64,000 nucleotides of DNA from Halopiger xanaduensis SH-6 (GCF_000217715.1 NC_015666.1:2492270-2556269), one strand, 5' to 3'. Positions 1-9,383 are shown, counted from the stretch's first letter. Numbers and translations are program-made. Notes: a model not told the origin generated them from the letters alone.

Positions 1-1854
1 CGTCGCGGTGACGATGCCGACATCAGTCGACGCGTGCTTGTCCCCGTTCCCGTCCACGACCGCGGGAAGATTCTCGGACTCGCCGAGCCCCGAACCCCGC
101 ATCCAGAGGTCGAAGCGAGCGGACCGATCGACGCCGGCATCCGCCTCGAACGACGCCAGTTCCTGAACGACGTCGGCGTGGTCGGGATAGCAAAGCGCTC
201 GGAGCGACGACGCATCCGAGTCGGCGATCGGAATCGTAAATTGCTGCCGTTCGTCGGGCTCCAGTGCGAGCCCGTCCGTCGTCCGACCGAGGCAGACCTC
301 CTCGAGCGCCGCGTCGTCCACCCCGCCGTCGTCCCCGAGCGCGAGCGCCGCAGCCTCCTGCTCGGCGACGTAGGCGTCCGGATCGCACGGCATCGCGTAC
401 GCCGCCAGCAGGTCGGCGCCCTCGCTGTCGTCGGCCGTCTCGACGCGACATTCGAGTTCACCCCCCGAAAGCAGCCGCTCGCGATCCAGCGCGCGGAAGA
501 CGGTCGCCCGGTCGGTGACCATGCTGCCGTCGGGGTAGTCGCCGTCCGCGTAGCCGCCGATGTCGCCGACGTACTCCCACGCTGACTCGCCGTCGCCTCC
601 ATCCTCACCGCCCTCCGCGGTGCGGACCGCCAGCCGGTGATCGTAGAAGTCGAAGCCGTCGCCGATCAGCCAGAGGTCGAACGCGTCGGCCGCGTCGAAC
701 CCGTCCTGCGCCTCGAGCGTGGCCAGCCACGCGTACAGGACGCGATCCCGGGCGATCGTCAGCGTGTTGACCGAGTCGCCGTCGACCTCGGCGCCCTCGA
801 CGTTCGGCACGAACGGGTCGAAGCCGCTCTCCGTCGGGACGTATCCATTGCGGACGTACCAGCCGACGCCGGCCGCGCCGGCCTCGAGCGAGGCCCGGAG
901 GTTCATCCGTAGCGACTGCTTGCTCGGCGTGTGGTTCGGGTTGACGGTGTGGCTCTGCCCGAGGTAGAAGACGGGGCGCTCGAGTTCGGTCCGCACGTTC
1001 GAGACGAGGCTGCGCACGGCCGCGTTGGCCGGCCCGGAGCCGACGTCCTTCTCGTACCAGCCGCGGTAGAAGTCGACGAAGCCGAAGTCAGGATCGGCGT
1101 CCTGGTCCCGGAAGCCGTCGGCCAGCGCCGCGAACACCTCCGGCCGCTTCGAGTCGACGATGTACGGGAAGTGAACGAACGGCCCGACCTCGAGGGCGTC
1201 GTTGGCTTCTCGGACGGCCCCCGCCTGTGCGGCGAAGATTTCGGGACCGTACTCGAGGAGGTTCTGGACCGCCGCCTCGTTCCACTCGCCGCCCTCGACC
1301 CACTCGCCCATCACGGGGGCCTCCTGCCAGCAGATCGCTCGGCCGCCGTCGAACAGCTCGCCGTGTCGTCGGGCCACCGCTCGGAGCTGCTCGAGGTGGG
1401 CCTCGCGGGCCTGGCCGTCGGTCGCGAGCCGGTCGGCGGGGACCTCGCTCAGCAGGCCGACGTTGAGCCAGACGTCCAGTCCGAACTCGCTGGCGGCGAC
1501 CATCGGCGCCTCGAGTTTCTCGGCCAGCGACCCGTCGTCGGGGTGCGTGGCGACGAGGACGACCGCGAGGTCGTGGCGCCGGGCGAACGCGTACAGGTTC
1601 TCCCGAATGGGCTCGTCCTGCCACAGGCCGGCGCCGAGCCAGAGGAAGTCCTCGCGGGGACCCGCCCGTCGACTCGAGGCCGGCGGCGCGTTCGATTCGG
1701 CGTTGTCGTTCGCGTCGTCCGCGTCGTCGCGGAGTCCGCGGTAGCCAGCGTAGCCGCCTGCCAAGCCGGTTCCGAGCACGCCGGCGGCGAGATAGCTCCG
1801 GCGGGAGAGACCAGCACCGTCGATACTCGTATCGTCCGTAGCGTCGTCGACCAT
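1..1854 (-). CDS. Tat-exported hypothetical protein, TIM-barrel-like (3' end cut off by window edge)
   Basis: The reading frame is open from ATG at 1854 to the window edge (618 codons, no stop), so the C-terminus is missing. The N-terminus has LSRRSYLAAGVLGTGLAGGY (residues about 16-35), a twin-Arg followed by a hydrophobic stretch, so export by Tat or an N-terminal anchor is likely. An Asp/Asn-rich linker follows. The body has features seen in glycoside-hydrolase-like (beta/alpha)8 folds: an FLWLGAGLWQDE start, a LAVVLVATHPDD strand, GLDVWLNVGLL, a Trp/Glu-containing ICWQEAPVMGEW segment and GPFVHFPYI. I do not recognise the family and cannot assign an enzyme activity. Nothing on the same strand is close, so it appears to be its own transcript. 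Confidence 0.7.
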   Translation of the reverse strand, partial: MVDDATDDTSIDGAGLSRRSYLAAGVLGTGLAGGYAGYRGLRDDADDANDNAESNAPPASSRRAGPREDFLWLGAGLWQDEPIRENLYAFARRHDLAVVLVATHPDDGSLAEKLEAPMVAASEFGLDVWLNVGLLSEVPADRLATDGQAREAHLEQLRAVARRHGELFDGGRAICWQEAPVMGEWVEGGEWNEAAVQNLLEYGPEIFAAQAGAVREANDALEVGPFVHFPYIVDSKRPEVFAALADGFRDQDADPDFGFVDFYRGWYEKDVGSGPANAAVRSLVSNVRTELERPVFYLGQSHTVNPNHTPSKQSLRMNLRASLEAGAAGVGWYVRNGYVPTESGFDPFVPNVEGAEVDGDSVNTLTIARDRVLYAWLATLEAQDGFDAADAFDLWLIGDGFDFYDHRLAVRTAEGGEDGGDGESAWEYVGDIGGYADGDYPDGSMVTDRATVFRALDRERLLSGGELECRVETADDSEGADLLAAYAMPCDPDAYVAEQEAAALALGDDGGVDDAALEEVCLGRTTDGLALEPDERQQFTIPIADSDASSLRALCYPDHADVVQELASFEADAGVDRSARFDLWMRGSGLGESENLPAVVDGNGDKHASTDVGIVTAT

Positions 1855-2059
1855 GGGTGTCCCTCGAGCGCAGTCGGGCAACGAGCGCTCGATATCGCCC
1901 GTATCACGGGTGAGGGTTTCAGCGTTGGGCCGGCACCGTCCACGGAGTCCGGGCTTTGTCCATCAGGAAGCGCAAGGGCGCGAGTCCGACCGATCGACCC
2001 GCCGCTCACGGACGGGCTCGATATTTGCTCGAGGACGTCGAAAATACAGCCGCGAACCG

Positions 2060-3232
2060 TTAGTCGTCCGCTGTCACTTCACTTTCCTCGCCCAGTACGT
2101 CCTCGCGGTGCTCGTCGAGCAGCGGCGCTCGACCGCGCGGTTCCGGCGGCGTCGCGGTCATCTTGATCGGATTCCCGGCGATCTCGACGTCCTCGCCGGT
2201 ACCGGGCTGTTCCACCGGCACGAGCATGTCCCGGTCGCGGACGTGCGGATCGTCGAAGATCTCCTCGGTCGTCTGGACCGGCGCGGCCGGCACCCGGCCC
2301 TCGAGGCGATCCACGAGGTCGTCGGTCTCGAGATCGGCTGCCCAATCGGCGATCTGTGCGCGCAGTTCCTCGCGGTGCTCGAGGCGGTCCGCGGCGGTGG
2401 GGTACTCTTCGGCGAGGTCCGGCCGGTCCAGCGCCGAACAGAGTTCCCGCCAGTGGTTGGTGCCGAATGCGGCGACGACGGCGTACCCGTCGGCGGTTTC
2501 GAACGCGTCGTAGGGGAACAGCGTGGGGTGGGAATTCCCCTGTCGCGTGGGGGCCTCGCCGGTGTAGGACTGCTGGTAGATCGCCCGCTCGGTCATGCTG
2601 AGCATGGAGTCGTACATGCCGGTGTCGACGTACTGGCCCTCGCCGGTCTGTTCGCGGTGGTTGACGGCTGCGAGGATACCGATGCAGTTCAGCGTCGCGG
2701 TGAAGAGATCGCCGATTCCCGGCCCCACTTTCGTCGGCGGGCCGTCCTCCTGACCCGTAATCTCCATTACGCCGCCCAGCGCCTGCGCGATGAGGTCGAA
2801 AGAGGGCTGACCTTGCCTGTGGGTCTCGCCCGTACGCGGGTCGCCGAACCCGCGGATCGAGGAGTAGATCAACTGCGGGTTGTGCTCGCGGAGCGTTTCG
2901 TACCCGAGGTCGTACTTCTCCATCGTGCCCGCGCGATAGTTCTCGATGACGACGTCGGCTTCCTCGACCAGCGAGAGGAAGTCGGCGCGATCTTCGTCGT
3001 CGTTGAAATCGAGCTCGAGACTCTTCTTCCCGCGGTTGACGCTCTGGAAGTAGCCGCCGTAGGCTTCCTCCTCGGGGTCGTCGACGTACGGCGGGTTCGA
3101 GCGGATCAGATCGCCGCCGGGGCGCTCGATCTTTACCACGTCCGCGCCCATGTCCGCGAGCAACATCGTACAGTACGGGCCGGCGAGCACCTGGGTCAGA
3201 TCCAGCACGCGCAGGTTCGAAAGCGCACCCAT
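2060..3232 (-). CDS. mct: Succinyl-CoA:mesaconate CoA-transferase, class III
   Basis: This 390-aa class III (CaiB/BaiF) CoA-transferase activates mesaconate to mesaconyl-CoA in the methylaspartate cycle. The N-terminus has the family hallmark LRVLDLTQVLAGPYCTMLLA followed by GADVVKIERPGGD. The expected catalytic Asp lies in GIGDLF at about residue 175. The frame opens upstream with a TTG at 3259, but ATG at 3232 gives the usual short family N-terminus and is preferred. It is divergent from mamA, and its neighbours code the other five cycle enzymes, which is why I call it Mct rather than a generic formyl-CoA-type transferase. The substrate is inferred from context. Acidic residues are abundant, as in the neighbours. 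Confidence 0.88.
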   Translation of the reverse strand: MGALSNLRVLDLTQVLAGPYCTMLLADMGADVVKIERPGGDLIRSNPPYVDDPEEEAYGGYFQSVNRGKKSLELDFNDDEDRADFLSLVEEADVVIENYRAGTMEKYDLGYETLREHNPQLIYSSIRGFGDPRTGETHRQGQPSFDLIAQALGGVMEITGQEDGPPTKVGPGIGDLFTATLNCIGILAAVNHREQTGEGQYVDTGMYDSMLSMTERAIYQQSYTGEAPTRQGNSHPTLFPYDAFETADGYAVVAAFGTNHWRELCSALDRPDLAEEYPTAADRLEHREELRAQIADWAADLETDDLVDRLEGRVPAAPVQTTEEIFDDPHVRDRDMLVPVEQPGTGEDVEIAGNPIKMTATPPEPRGRAPLLDEHREDVLGEESEVTADD

Positions 3233-3383
3233 GCGACCACCGACCCGGGCCGGGTGCAAAAACTTTTACTATCAATAATGATGTTGTGGCTGTATGCCAC
3301 ACTGTTCGGTTAAACGCCATTAAAGAATATTATCATGGAAGATCATTAACTTTATAGCCCGCGCTCTCATCGTCGCGAATACG
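3233..3383. promoter_or_regulatory. Divergent mct / mamA promoter region
   Basis: This 151-nt AT-rich gap separates two head-to-head transcription units. For mamA, tttatag at 3351-3357 lies 27-33 nt before the ATG, the archaeal TATA position for a leaderless transcript. On the minus strand an AGTAAAAG-like stretch about 30 nt before the mct ATG could serve mct. The centre (about 3300-3350) is rich in A/T with a TTAAAGAATATTAT run. Transcription of both arms of the methylaspartate cycle from one spacer suggests shared control, but no operator is evident. Confidence 0.6.
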
Positions 3384-3824
3384 ATGTCCGGAACGGTCGT
3401 CCTCGGCGTGATCGGCTCCGACGCTCACGTCGTTGGCATCACGATCTTAGAGCAGGCGTTCAGTGCGGCAGGCTTCGACGTCGTCAACCTCGGCGTCCAG
3501 ACCTCCCAGGAGGAGTTCGCCGAGGCAGCCGTAGCACACGACGCCGAGGCCGTACTGGTCTCCTCGCTCTACGGACACGCCGAGCAGGACTGCCAGGGCT
3601 TCCACGAGGTCTTGGAGGACGCGGGCGTCGAGGCCGTCACCTACATCGGCGGCAACCTCGCCGTCGGCCAGGACGACTTCGAGCAGACGCGGCGGACCTT
3701 CCGCGAGCTCGGCTTCGACCGCGTCTTCGACTCCGAGACCGACCCCGAGGAAGCCATCGCCGCCCTCCGGCGGGATCTCCAGATCACACCGACCGAGTCG
3801 GAACGCGCCACGGTGAGTTCGTAG
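3384..3824 (+). CDS. mamA: Glutamate (methylaspartate) mutase, sigma/S subunit
   Basis: This is the small cobalamin-binding subunit of glutamate mutase (also called GlmS/MutS), 146 aa, the usual length. The base-off B12-binding signature DxHxxG is visible as D13-A-H15-V-V-G18 in GSDAHVVGI. The SSLYGH stretch near residue 60 and IGGNL near residue 90 contact the nucleotide tail in characterised homologues. With MamB it isomerises L-glutamate to (2S,3S)-3-methylaspartate using adenosylcobalamin. ATG at 3384 is preceded by a TATA box at leaderless spacing. mamB begins 6 nt after its stop. CobO and CbiP genes elsewhere in the window belong to the cofactor pathway. Confidence 0.95.
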   Translation: MSGTVVLGVIGSDAHVVGITILEQAFSAAGFDVVNLGVQTSQEEFAEAAVAHDAEAVLVSSLYGHAEQDCQGFHEVLEDAGVEAVTYIGGNLAVGQDDFEQTRRTFRELGFDRVFDSETDPEEAIAALRRDLQITPTESERATVSS

Positions 3825-3830
3825 ATCTCG

Positions 3831-5288
3831 ATGATACGCGACGAACGCATACCGGCCGACCAGCTACGGCGCATCGACGAGGAAATCCGGTCCGAGTGGC
3901 CCACCGGCGACGAGGTCGACTTCGAGGAAGCCATCGCGTACCACGAGTCGCTCCCCGACCGCAAGCGGTTCGCGGACGTCCTCGAGTCGGCGGACAAACC
4001 GCTCTTACAACCAAGGGCGGGCGTCCCCCGACTCGAGGACCAGATCGACCTCCTCGAGTACCTCCACGGGGAGGGGAAGGCGGACCTCCTCCCCACCACG
4101 ATCGACTCGTACACGCGCGACAACGAGTACGAGAAGGCCCAGGAGGGACTCGAGAAGGCCCGCGAGACCGACGAGGACACCTTGAACGGGTTCCCCGCGG
4201 TCAACCATGGCGTCGAGGGCTGTCGCGAACTGATCGAGGCGATCGACGCCCCGATCGAGGTCCGCCACGGGACGCCCGACGCCCGATTGCTGGCTGCGAT
4301 CACCTTCGCGGGCGGCTTCCAGAGCTTCGAGGGCGGCCCGATCTCCTACAACATCCCCTACACCAAGCGCCACGGCCTCGAGGAGACGATCGAGCGCTGG
4401 CAGTTCGTCGACCGGCTCGCCGGAGCGTACACCGAGCGGGGCGTGCGGATCAACCGCGAGCCGTTCGGGCCGCTGACCGGCACCTTGGTGCCGCCGTCGA
4501 TCGCGATCGCGATCATGCTGATCGAGGGTAAACTCGCCGCCACTCAGGGCGTTCGATCGATCACGCTCGGCTACGGGCAGGTCGGCAACGTCGTCCAGGA
4601 CGTGGCTGCCCTGAACGCCCTGCAGAAGCTCGGCGACGAGTTCCTCCCCGACGAGGTCGTCGTCACGACGGTCTTCCACGAGTGGATGGGCGGCTTCCCG
4701 CCGGACGAGGCCCGCGCGAACGGCGTCATCGGCCTCGGCGGGATGACCGCCGCCATCGCACAGCCCGATAAGGTCATCACGAAGTCGCCCCAGGAGTTCC
4801 AGGGCGTGCCGACCAAGGAGGCCAACGCCGCCGGCCTCCGCACCACCCGACAGGTCATCGACATGGCGATCGAGCAAGACATCGACATCGACGGCATCGA
4901 GGAAGAACAGGAGCTGATCGAGCGCGAGACCCGGTGTCTGATGGACACCGTGCTCGAGCACGACGACGGCGACGTGGTCCAGGGGACGTTGAAGGCCTTC
5001 GACACCGGCGCGCTCGACGTCCCGTTCGCGCCCAGCGATAGCGCGAAAGGGGCCGTGCTCCCCGCCCGGGACGACGACGGTCGCGTCCGCATCTTCGAGT
5101 GGGGCGACCTCGCGATGGACGACGACATCAAGGAGATCCACAAGGCCCGGCTCTCTCGGCGCGCCGACACCGAGGGCCGCGACCAGTCGTTCCGCATGGT
5201 CGCGGACGACGTCGACGCGATCAGCGACGGGAAGCTCATCGGCCGACCGCAGTCGCGGTCGCAATCGACCTCCCAGGGTGATATCTAA
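3831..5288 (+). CDS. mamB: Glutamate (methylaspartate) mutase, epsilon/E subunit
   Basis: This 485-aa catalytic TIM-barrel subunit (GlmE) matches the usual length of about 480. Family features include LLQPRAGVPRLEDQIDLL near residue 60, FPAVNHGVEGCRELIEAIDA, RHGTPDARLL (substrate-binding Arg region), EGGPISYNIPYTK and GYGQVGNVVQDVAAL. It forms the glutamate mutase heterotetramer with MamA. It starts 6 nt after mamA, and its TAA shares a base with the ATG of mal, so the two are probably translationally coupled. It catalyses the committed step from glutamate into the methylaspartate cycle. Confidence 0.95.
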   Translation: MIRDERIPADQLRRIDEEIRSEWPTGDEVDFEEAIAYHESLPDRKRFADVLESADKPLLQPRAGVPRLEDQIDLLEYLHGEGKADLLPTTIDSYTRDNEYEKAQEGLEKARETDEDTLNGFPAVNHGVEGCRELIEAIDAPIEVRHGTPDARLLAAITFAGGFQSFEGGPISYNIPYTKRHGLEETIERWQFVDRLAGAYTERGVRINREPFGPLTGTLVPPSIAIAIMLIEGKLAATQGVRSITLGYGQVGNVVQDVAALNALQKLGDEFLPDEVVVTTVFHEWMGGFPPDEARANGVIGLGGMTAAIAQPDKVITKSPQEFQGVPTKEANAAGLRTTRQVIDMAIEQDIDIDGIEEEQELIERETRCLMDTVLEHDDGDVVQGTLKAFDTGALDVPFAPSDSAKGAVLPARDDDGRVRIFEWGDLAMDDDIKEIHKARLSRRADTEGRDQSFRMVADDVDAISDGKLIGRPQSRSQSTSQGDI

Positions 5289-6586
5289 TGACGACCGAGA
5301 CACGGATTACGGCGATCCACGCGACGCCCGGGTACTCCGGGTTCTTCTTCGACGACCAGCGCGCGATCAAGCAGGGCGCCCAGCAGGACGGGTTCACCTA
5401 CGACGGCGAGCCCGTCATGGAGGGGTTCGACGAAATCCGACAGGCCGGCGAGACGCTCATCGTCGACGTCGAACTCGAGGACGGCACCGTCGTCCGGGGC
5501 GACTGCGCCGCGGTGCAGTACTCCGGCGCCGGCGGCCGCGATCCGCTGTTTCGGGCCGAGGAGTACGCGCCCCTCGTCGAGGGCCCAGTTGCAGAGGCGC
5601 TCGAGGGCCGGGACGCCACCGAGTTCCTCGCGAACGCGGAGACGCTCGAGGAGCTACAGGTAGACGGCGATCGGCTCCACACGGCGATCCGTTACGGCGT
5701 CTCGCAGGCGCTGCTGGCCGCGGCCGCCTCGGCGACGGGGACGACCAGAACCGACGTGCTCGCCGACGCCCTCGAGACCGAACCGGCAACCGAGCCGGTG
5801 CCGGTCTTCGGCCAGTCCGGCGACGACCGCTACACCAACGCCGAGAAGATGTTCGTCAAGGGCGTCCCCGTCCTGCCCCACGGGCTCATCAACAGCCGCG
5901 AGAAGATCGGCGAGGACGGGGAGACCCTGCTCGAGTACGTCGAGTGGCTCCGGACCCGCTCGCAGGAGTTGGGCCCCGACGGCTACGAGCCGCGCTTCCA
6001 CATCGACGTCTACGGGATGATCGGCGAGATCTTCGGCGCGCCGTACGACCGCGCCGAAGTCGTGGACTACTTCGCGGATCTCGAGGAAGCCGCCGCGCCG
6101 TACCCGATCCAGGTCGAGGGGCCGATGGACGCCGGCGGCCGCGCCGAGCAGATCGCGGCGATGGTCGAACTGCGCGAGGGACTGCGAGACGCCGGCGTCG
6201 ACGTCGACATCGTCGCCGACGAGTGGTGCAATACCTTGGAGGACGTGCGGGCGTTCGTCGACGCGGGCGCGGCCGACCTCGTGCAGATCAAGACTCCCGA
6301 TCTGGGCGGGATCCACCGCAGCGGGCGGGCGGTTCGCTACTGCGAGGGGACCGACACCCGCGCCTACCTGGGCGGCACCTGCAACGAAACCGAAACGTCC
6401 GCACGCGCCTGCGCGCACGTGGCGCTGGCGACCGACGCCGCGCAGGTGCTCGCGAAACCCGGCATGGGGTTCGACGAGGGCTACATGATCGTCGAGAACG
6501 AGATGCGGCGGACGATTGCGCGGCGAGAGCGAGCCGAACAATCTCGAGCGGACGCCGCGACGGACGAGGTGACCGCCGATGACTGA
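5288..6586 (+). CDS. mal: Methylaspartate ammonia-lyase
   Basis: This enolase-superfamily enzyme, 432 aa, deaminates 3-methylaspartate to mesaconate. Residues matching characterised enzymes are visible: His198 in VLPHGLINSR, metal ligands Asp240 (HIDVYG), Glu278 (QVEGPMD) and Asp311 (VADEWCN), and the base Lys335 in VQIKTPDLGG. It overlaps mamB by one base at the start and mch by 8 nt at the end, so it is co-transcribed with them. The C-terminus is slightly longer than in bacterial enzymes and Arg/Ala/Glu-rich. Confidence 0.95.
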   Translation: MTTETRITAIHATPGYSGFFFDDQRAIKQGAQQDGFTYDGEPVMEGFDEIRQAGETLIVDVELEDGTVVRGDCAAVQYSGAGGRDPLFRAEEYAPLVEGPVAEALEGRDATEFLANAETLEELQVDGDRLHTAIRYGVSQALLAAAASATGTTRTDVLADALETEPATEPVPVFGQSGDDRYTNAEKMFVKGVPVLPHGLINSREKIGEDGETLLEYVEWLRTRSQELGPDGYEPRFHIDVYGMIGEIFGAPYDRAEVVDYFADLEEAAAPYPIQVEGPMDAGGRAEQIAAMVELREGLRDAGVDVDIVADEWCNTLEDVRAFVDAGAADLVQIKTPDLGGIHRSGRAVRYCEGTDTRAYLGGTCNETETSARACAHVALATDAAQVLAKPGMGFDEGYMIVENEMRRTIARRERAEQSRADAATDEVTADD

Positions 6587-7673
6587 CGACGACTCGATCG
6601 AGTGGACCGATCCCGATACGTTCGCGCAGGCCCTCGAGCGCGCCGAGACGAAGGAGAAGGGCAACTACTTCGAGAACTTCGCGGAGGGCGACCTCCTCGA
6701 GCACGACCCCGGCCTCCGGCTCACCCGCTGGGGCAACGAGGCCTGGATGAGTCAGACGCTGAACCACGATCCGGCCTACTGGCGCACGGACGCGGCGCGG
6801 GAGCGCGGGTTCGACGAACCGCCGATCCACCCCGACTACCTCACCGCGGCGACGCTCGGCACCACCGTCGAGGATCTGAGCGAGAAGGGCGGCTACTTCC
6901 TCGGCCGCACCGACGTACGGTTTCCCGGCGCGCCGGTCTCGCCGGGCACCGAACTCCGGGTCGAGAGCGAGGTCGTCGGGACGGCGACCTCGAGCTCCCG
7001 TCCCCAGTACGGCATCGTCACCTGGCGGACGCGCGGGCGGGACGCCGCGACGGACGAGGTGCTGTGCTCCTACGAGCGTACGAACATGATTCCGCGTCGC
7101 GAACCGATCGAGACGGACGGGAGCGGCGCGACGGCGGCCGAGGATCAAGGCGACGGCGACGACCCCACCCCCGACCTCCCCGAAACCTTCGTCACCCCCG
7201 GCGGCGGCTACTTCGAGGACTTCGCGGAAGCGCTCGAGGACGCCGCCGACCGCGACGCCGCCGTCGCCTACCGCCACGAGCGCGGCCGCACGCAGGACGA
7301 CGTCACCGTCGCCGCGCTGCCGCTGGCGACGCTCAACACGGCCAAACAGCACCACAACGCCGACGCGATGGCCGACGCGCCCTCGGGCGACATCGTCACC
7401 TACGGCGACGTGACCCGCTCGACCGCGCTCGGCCACGCCCGCTCGGACGAACAAACGTGGCGCGAAGTCGGCTTCGACGACGAGTCGTTCCACACCTTCG
7501 TCACGCCCGGCGACACCGTCTACGCGTTCACGCGGGTGCTCGAGGCCGAGGACGACTCGAGTTCACCGGACGAAGCGGGGACGGTCCGCTTCGAGCACGT
7601 CGCGTTCAATCAGCGCGACGAGCCCGTCTACTCGGGTATTCGAACTGCAGAGATCCGGAAGCGATCCCGATAG
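6579..7673 (+). CDS. mch: Mesaconyl-CoA hydratase (beta-methylmalyl-CoA dehydratase)
   Basis: This 364-aa MaoC-like protein has two hot-dog domains (roughly residues 25-165 and 200-360). Motifs include EKGNYFENFAEGDLLEH, the WGNEAWMSQTLNHDPAYW stretch and FPGAPVSPGTEL. The two domains are joined by a low-complexity acidic linker (about residues 172-194). It hydrates mesaconyl-C1-CoA to beta-methylmalyl-CoA, the step between Mct and Mcl. ATG at 6579 lies inside the end of mal (8-nt overlap), which fixes the operon order. Confidence 0.92.
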   Translation: MTDDDSIEWTDPDTFAQALERAETKEKGNYFENFAEGDLLEHDPGLRLTRWGNEAWMSQTLNHDPAYWRTDAARERGFDEPPIHPDYLTAATLGTTVEDLSEKGGYFLGRTDVRFPGAPVSPGTELRVESEVVGTATSSSRPQYGIVTWRTRGRDAATDEVLCSYERTNMIPRREPIETDGSGATAAEDQGDGDDPTPDLPETFVTPGGGYFEDFAEALEDAADRDAAVAYRHERGRTQDDVTVAALPLATLNTAKQHHNADAMADAPSGDIVTYGDVTRSTALGHARSDEQTWREVGFDDESFHTFVTPGDTVYAFTRVLEAEDDSSSPDEAGTVRFEHVAFNQRDEPVYSGIRTAEIRKRSR

Positions 7674-7729
7674 CGCACCGACGACGCCCGATCACGACAC
7701 CCCCATCCCAACGTACACAGAACCCACAG

Positions 7730-8788
7730 ATGACGACTGACGACAACGACACTGACATCCGACTCTGCCGAACCTTCCAGACCGCACCGGCCGCCGTTCC
7801 CAAAGACGACTCGGCGAAGTACCTCACCTCCGGCCTCGAGGCCGACGGCTTCCAGGCCCCCGACTGGCTCGTGCCCGACTTAGAGGACGGGACCGCGCCC
7901 GACATGAAGGCCGAGGGCCTCGAGAACACGATCGAGCAGGTGCCTCGGTACGAGTTCCCCGGCGAGATCTGGCCCCGCGTGGAGTGGAGCTACGAGGACG
8001 GGACCTACCGCGAGAAGGGCCGCGAGCAGATCGACCGGCTCGCGAGCGCGATCGGCGACGAGATCGAGGGCGTCGTCGTCCCCAAGGTCGGCCGCCTCGA
8101 GGACGTCCGGCGGGCCGCCGAGGCCGTCGCGGAGGCCGAGCGCGAGCACGGCTATCCCGACGGTTCGATCGGCCTCTCGATCATCGTCGAGACCGGCCGG
8201 GCTCGCTCGGATCTTCGCGAGATCGCGAAGTTCGGCGAGGATTCCCGCCTCACGGCGCTGGTTTTCGGCCCCGTCGACTACACCGCCGAACTCGGCGGCC
8301 GCGACTTAGGCGACGGCCGGCCGCGCTGGGACGGCCTGCTCGAGGCGCTCTCGAACGAGGCCAGCGCCGCGGGCCTGCTCTCGATCGGCGGGCCGTTCGA
8401 CGACCTGTTCAAGGAACGGGCCGGCCTGACCTACTACAACGCAGAGGAGTACGCCGACCAGATCGAGCACGAGGCCCGACTGGGCCTAGACGGATCGTGG
8501 TCGCTGTACCCAAAGCAGACGATCCAGGCCAACACGATCCACATGCCCACGCCCGACGAACTCGAGCGCGACGTGCATAAGATCGAGCGGTTCAACGAGG
8601 CCAAACGCGAGGGCACCGGCGCGGTGACCATCGACGGCCAGATGGTCGACGAGGCGACGTTCAAGAACTTCGTGAACACGGTGCGGACGGTGCGGGCGAT
8701 CGACGAACGGCGTCCGGACCAGACCGGCGACTACTACGACGACGAGTTGCTCGAGCGCGCGCTCGAACTCGAACTGTCGTACGCGTAG
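7730..8788 (+). CDS. mcl: Beta-methylmalyl-CoA lyase (CitE family)
   Basis: This 352-aa HpcH/HpaI-CitE aldolase-fold protein cleaves L-erythro-beta-methylmalyl-CoA to glyoxylate and propionyl-CoA, the last step of the branch. LVPDLEDGTAPDMK at residues 47-60 is the conserved acidic motif near the CoA/Mg site, and VVPKVGRLEDVRRA and SIIVETGRA match the family. I start it at ATG 7730, because the open frame extends far upstream only as a shadow over mch. The 56-nt gap after mch has no clear terminator, so it probably belongs to the operon. Some homologues also act on malyl-CoA. Confidence 0.92.
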   Translation: MTTDDNDTDIRLCRTFQTAPAAVPKDDSAKYLTSGLEADGFQAPDWLVPDLEDGTAPDMKAEGLENTIEQVPRYEFPGEIWPRVEWSYEDGTYREKGREQIDRLASAIGDEIEGVVVPKVGRLEDVRRAAEAVAEAEREHGYPDGSIGLSIIVETGRARSDLREIAKFGEDSRLTALVFGPVDYTAELGGRDLGDGRPRWDGLLEALSNEASAAGLLSIGGPFDDLFKERAGLTYYNAEEYADQIEHEARLGLDGSWSLYPKQTIQANTIHMPTPDELERDVHKIERFNEAKREGTGAVTIDGQMVDEATFKNFVNTVRTVRAIDERRPDQTGDYYDDELLERALELELSYA

Positions 8789-8867
8789 CCGCGACTCGAG
8801 TCGCAGTGAGACGGTCGACCCGGGCCGACGCCGGCTCGCGCGTCCCTGCGACCTCGCTCCTTCCTCT

Positions 8868-9383
8868 TCATTCTCCGAACGTCCACTCCGTCTCGACATC
8901 CGGCGGGTTCTCGAGGGTCTGATACACGACGCAGTATCGCTCGGTGTACTTCCGCAGCGCCGCCTTCGTCTCCTCGCCGATATCGCCCTCGACCGTGACG
9001 TCGAGTCGAAGGTCCTCGAAGCCGACCGGCGCGTCCTCGTCGACGCCCATCGTACCCCGGAGATCGAGGTCGCCGCTGGCCTCGACGCTGATATCAACGT
9101 CGTCTCCGATGTCGAAGTTCTCCGCGACGGCCTGGGCCGTGAGCTGGGAGCACGCCGCCAGCGCCCCCAGCAGGAGATCGCCCGAGCACGCGCCGGTTCC
9201 GGGCCCGCCGGCCCCCTCGTGTAACTCGGCTTCGTAGATCGCGCGCCCGATGTCGACGTTGCACGCTCGAGCGTCGTCCTGCTCCTCGCCGGTCGCCGTG
9301 AGGGTGAGCTGTGCCGCCTCCGGGTTCGTTTCGTACTCTCGCTTTAACGGTTTCTGTTCCTCGTGCAAGTCATTATCTGACAT
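8868..9383 (-). CDS. OsmC family peroxiredoxin-like protein
   Basis: This 171-aa OsmC/Ohr-fold protein probably reduces organic hydroperoxides with a Cys pair. Candidate catalytic cysteines are Cys78 (LGALAACSQL, start of the central helix) and Cys151 (ERYCVVYQTL), spaced as in the family. A third Cys at 41 and a fourth at 66 (GTGACSGDL) are extra. The N-terminal 20 residues are a hydrophilic extension. It converges with mcl and stands apart from the CNNM gene upstream, so it is likely monocistronic. Confidence 0.88.
   Translation of the reverse strand: MSDNDLHEEQKPLKREYETNPEAAQLTLTATGEEQDDARACNVDIGRAIYEAELHEGAGGPGTGACSGDLLLGALAACSQLTAQAVAENFDIGDDVDISVEASGDLDLRGTMGVDEDAPVGFEDLRLDVTVEGDIGEETKAALRKYTERYCVVYQTLENPPDVETEWTFGE

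Noticed and set aside
26-967. Several plus-strand open frames over 60 codons inside the first gene
   Set aside because: They are Arg/Pro/Ala-rich antisense shadows of the minus-strand Tat protein, typical in GC-rich DNA.
6602-7729. Long open frame fused ahead of mcl
   Set aside because: It overlaps mch in another frame and has Arg/Gly-rich composition; the real mcl start is ATG 7730.
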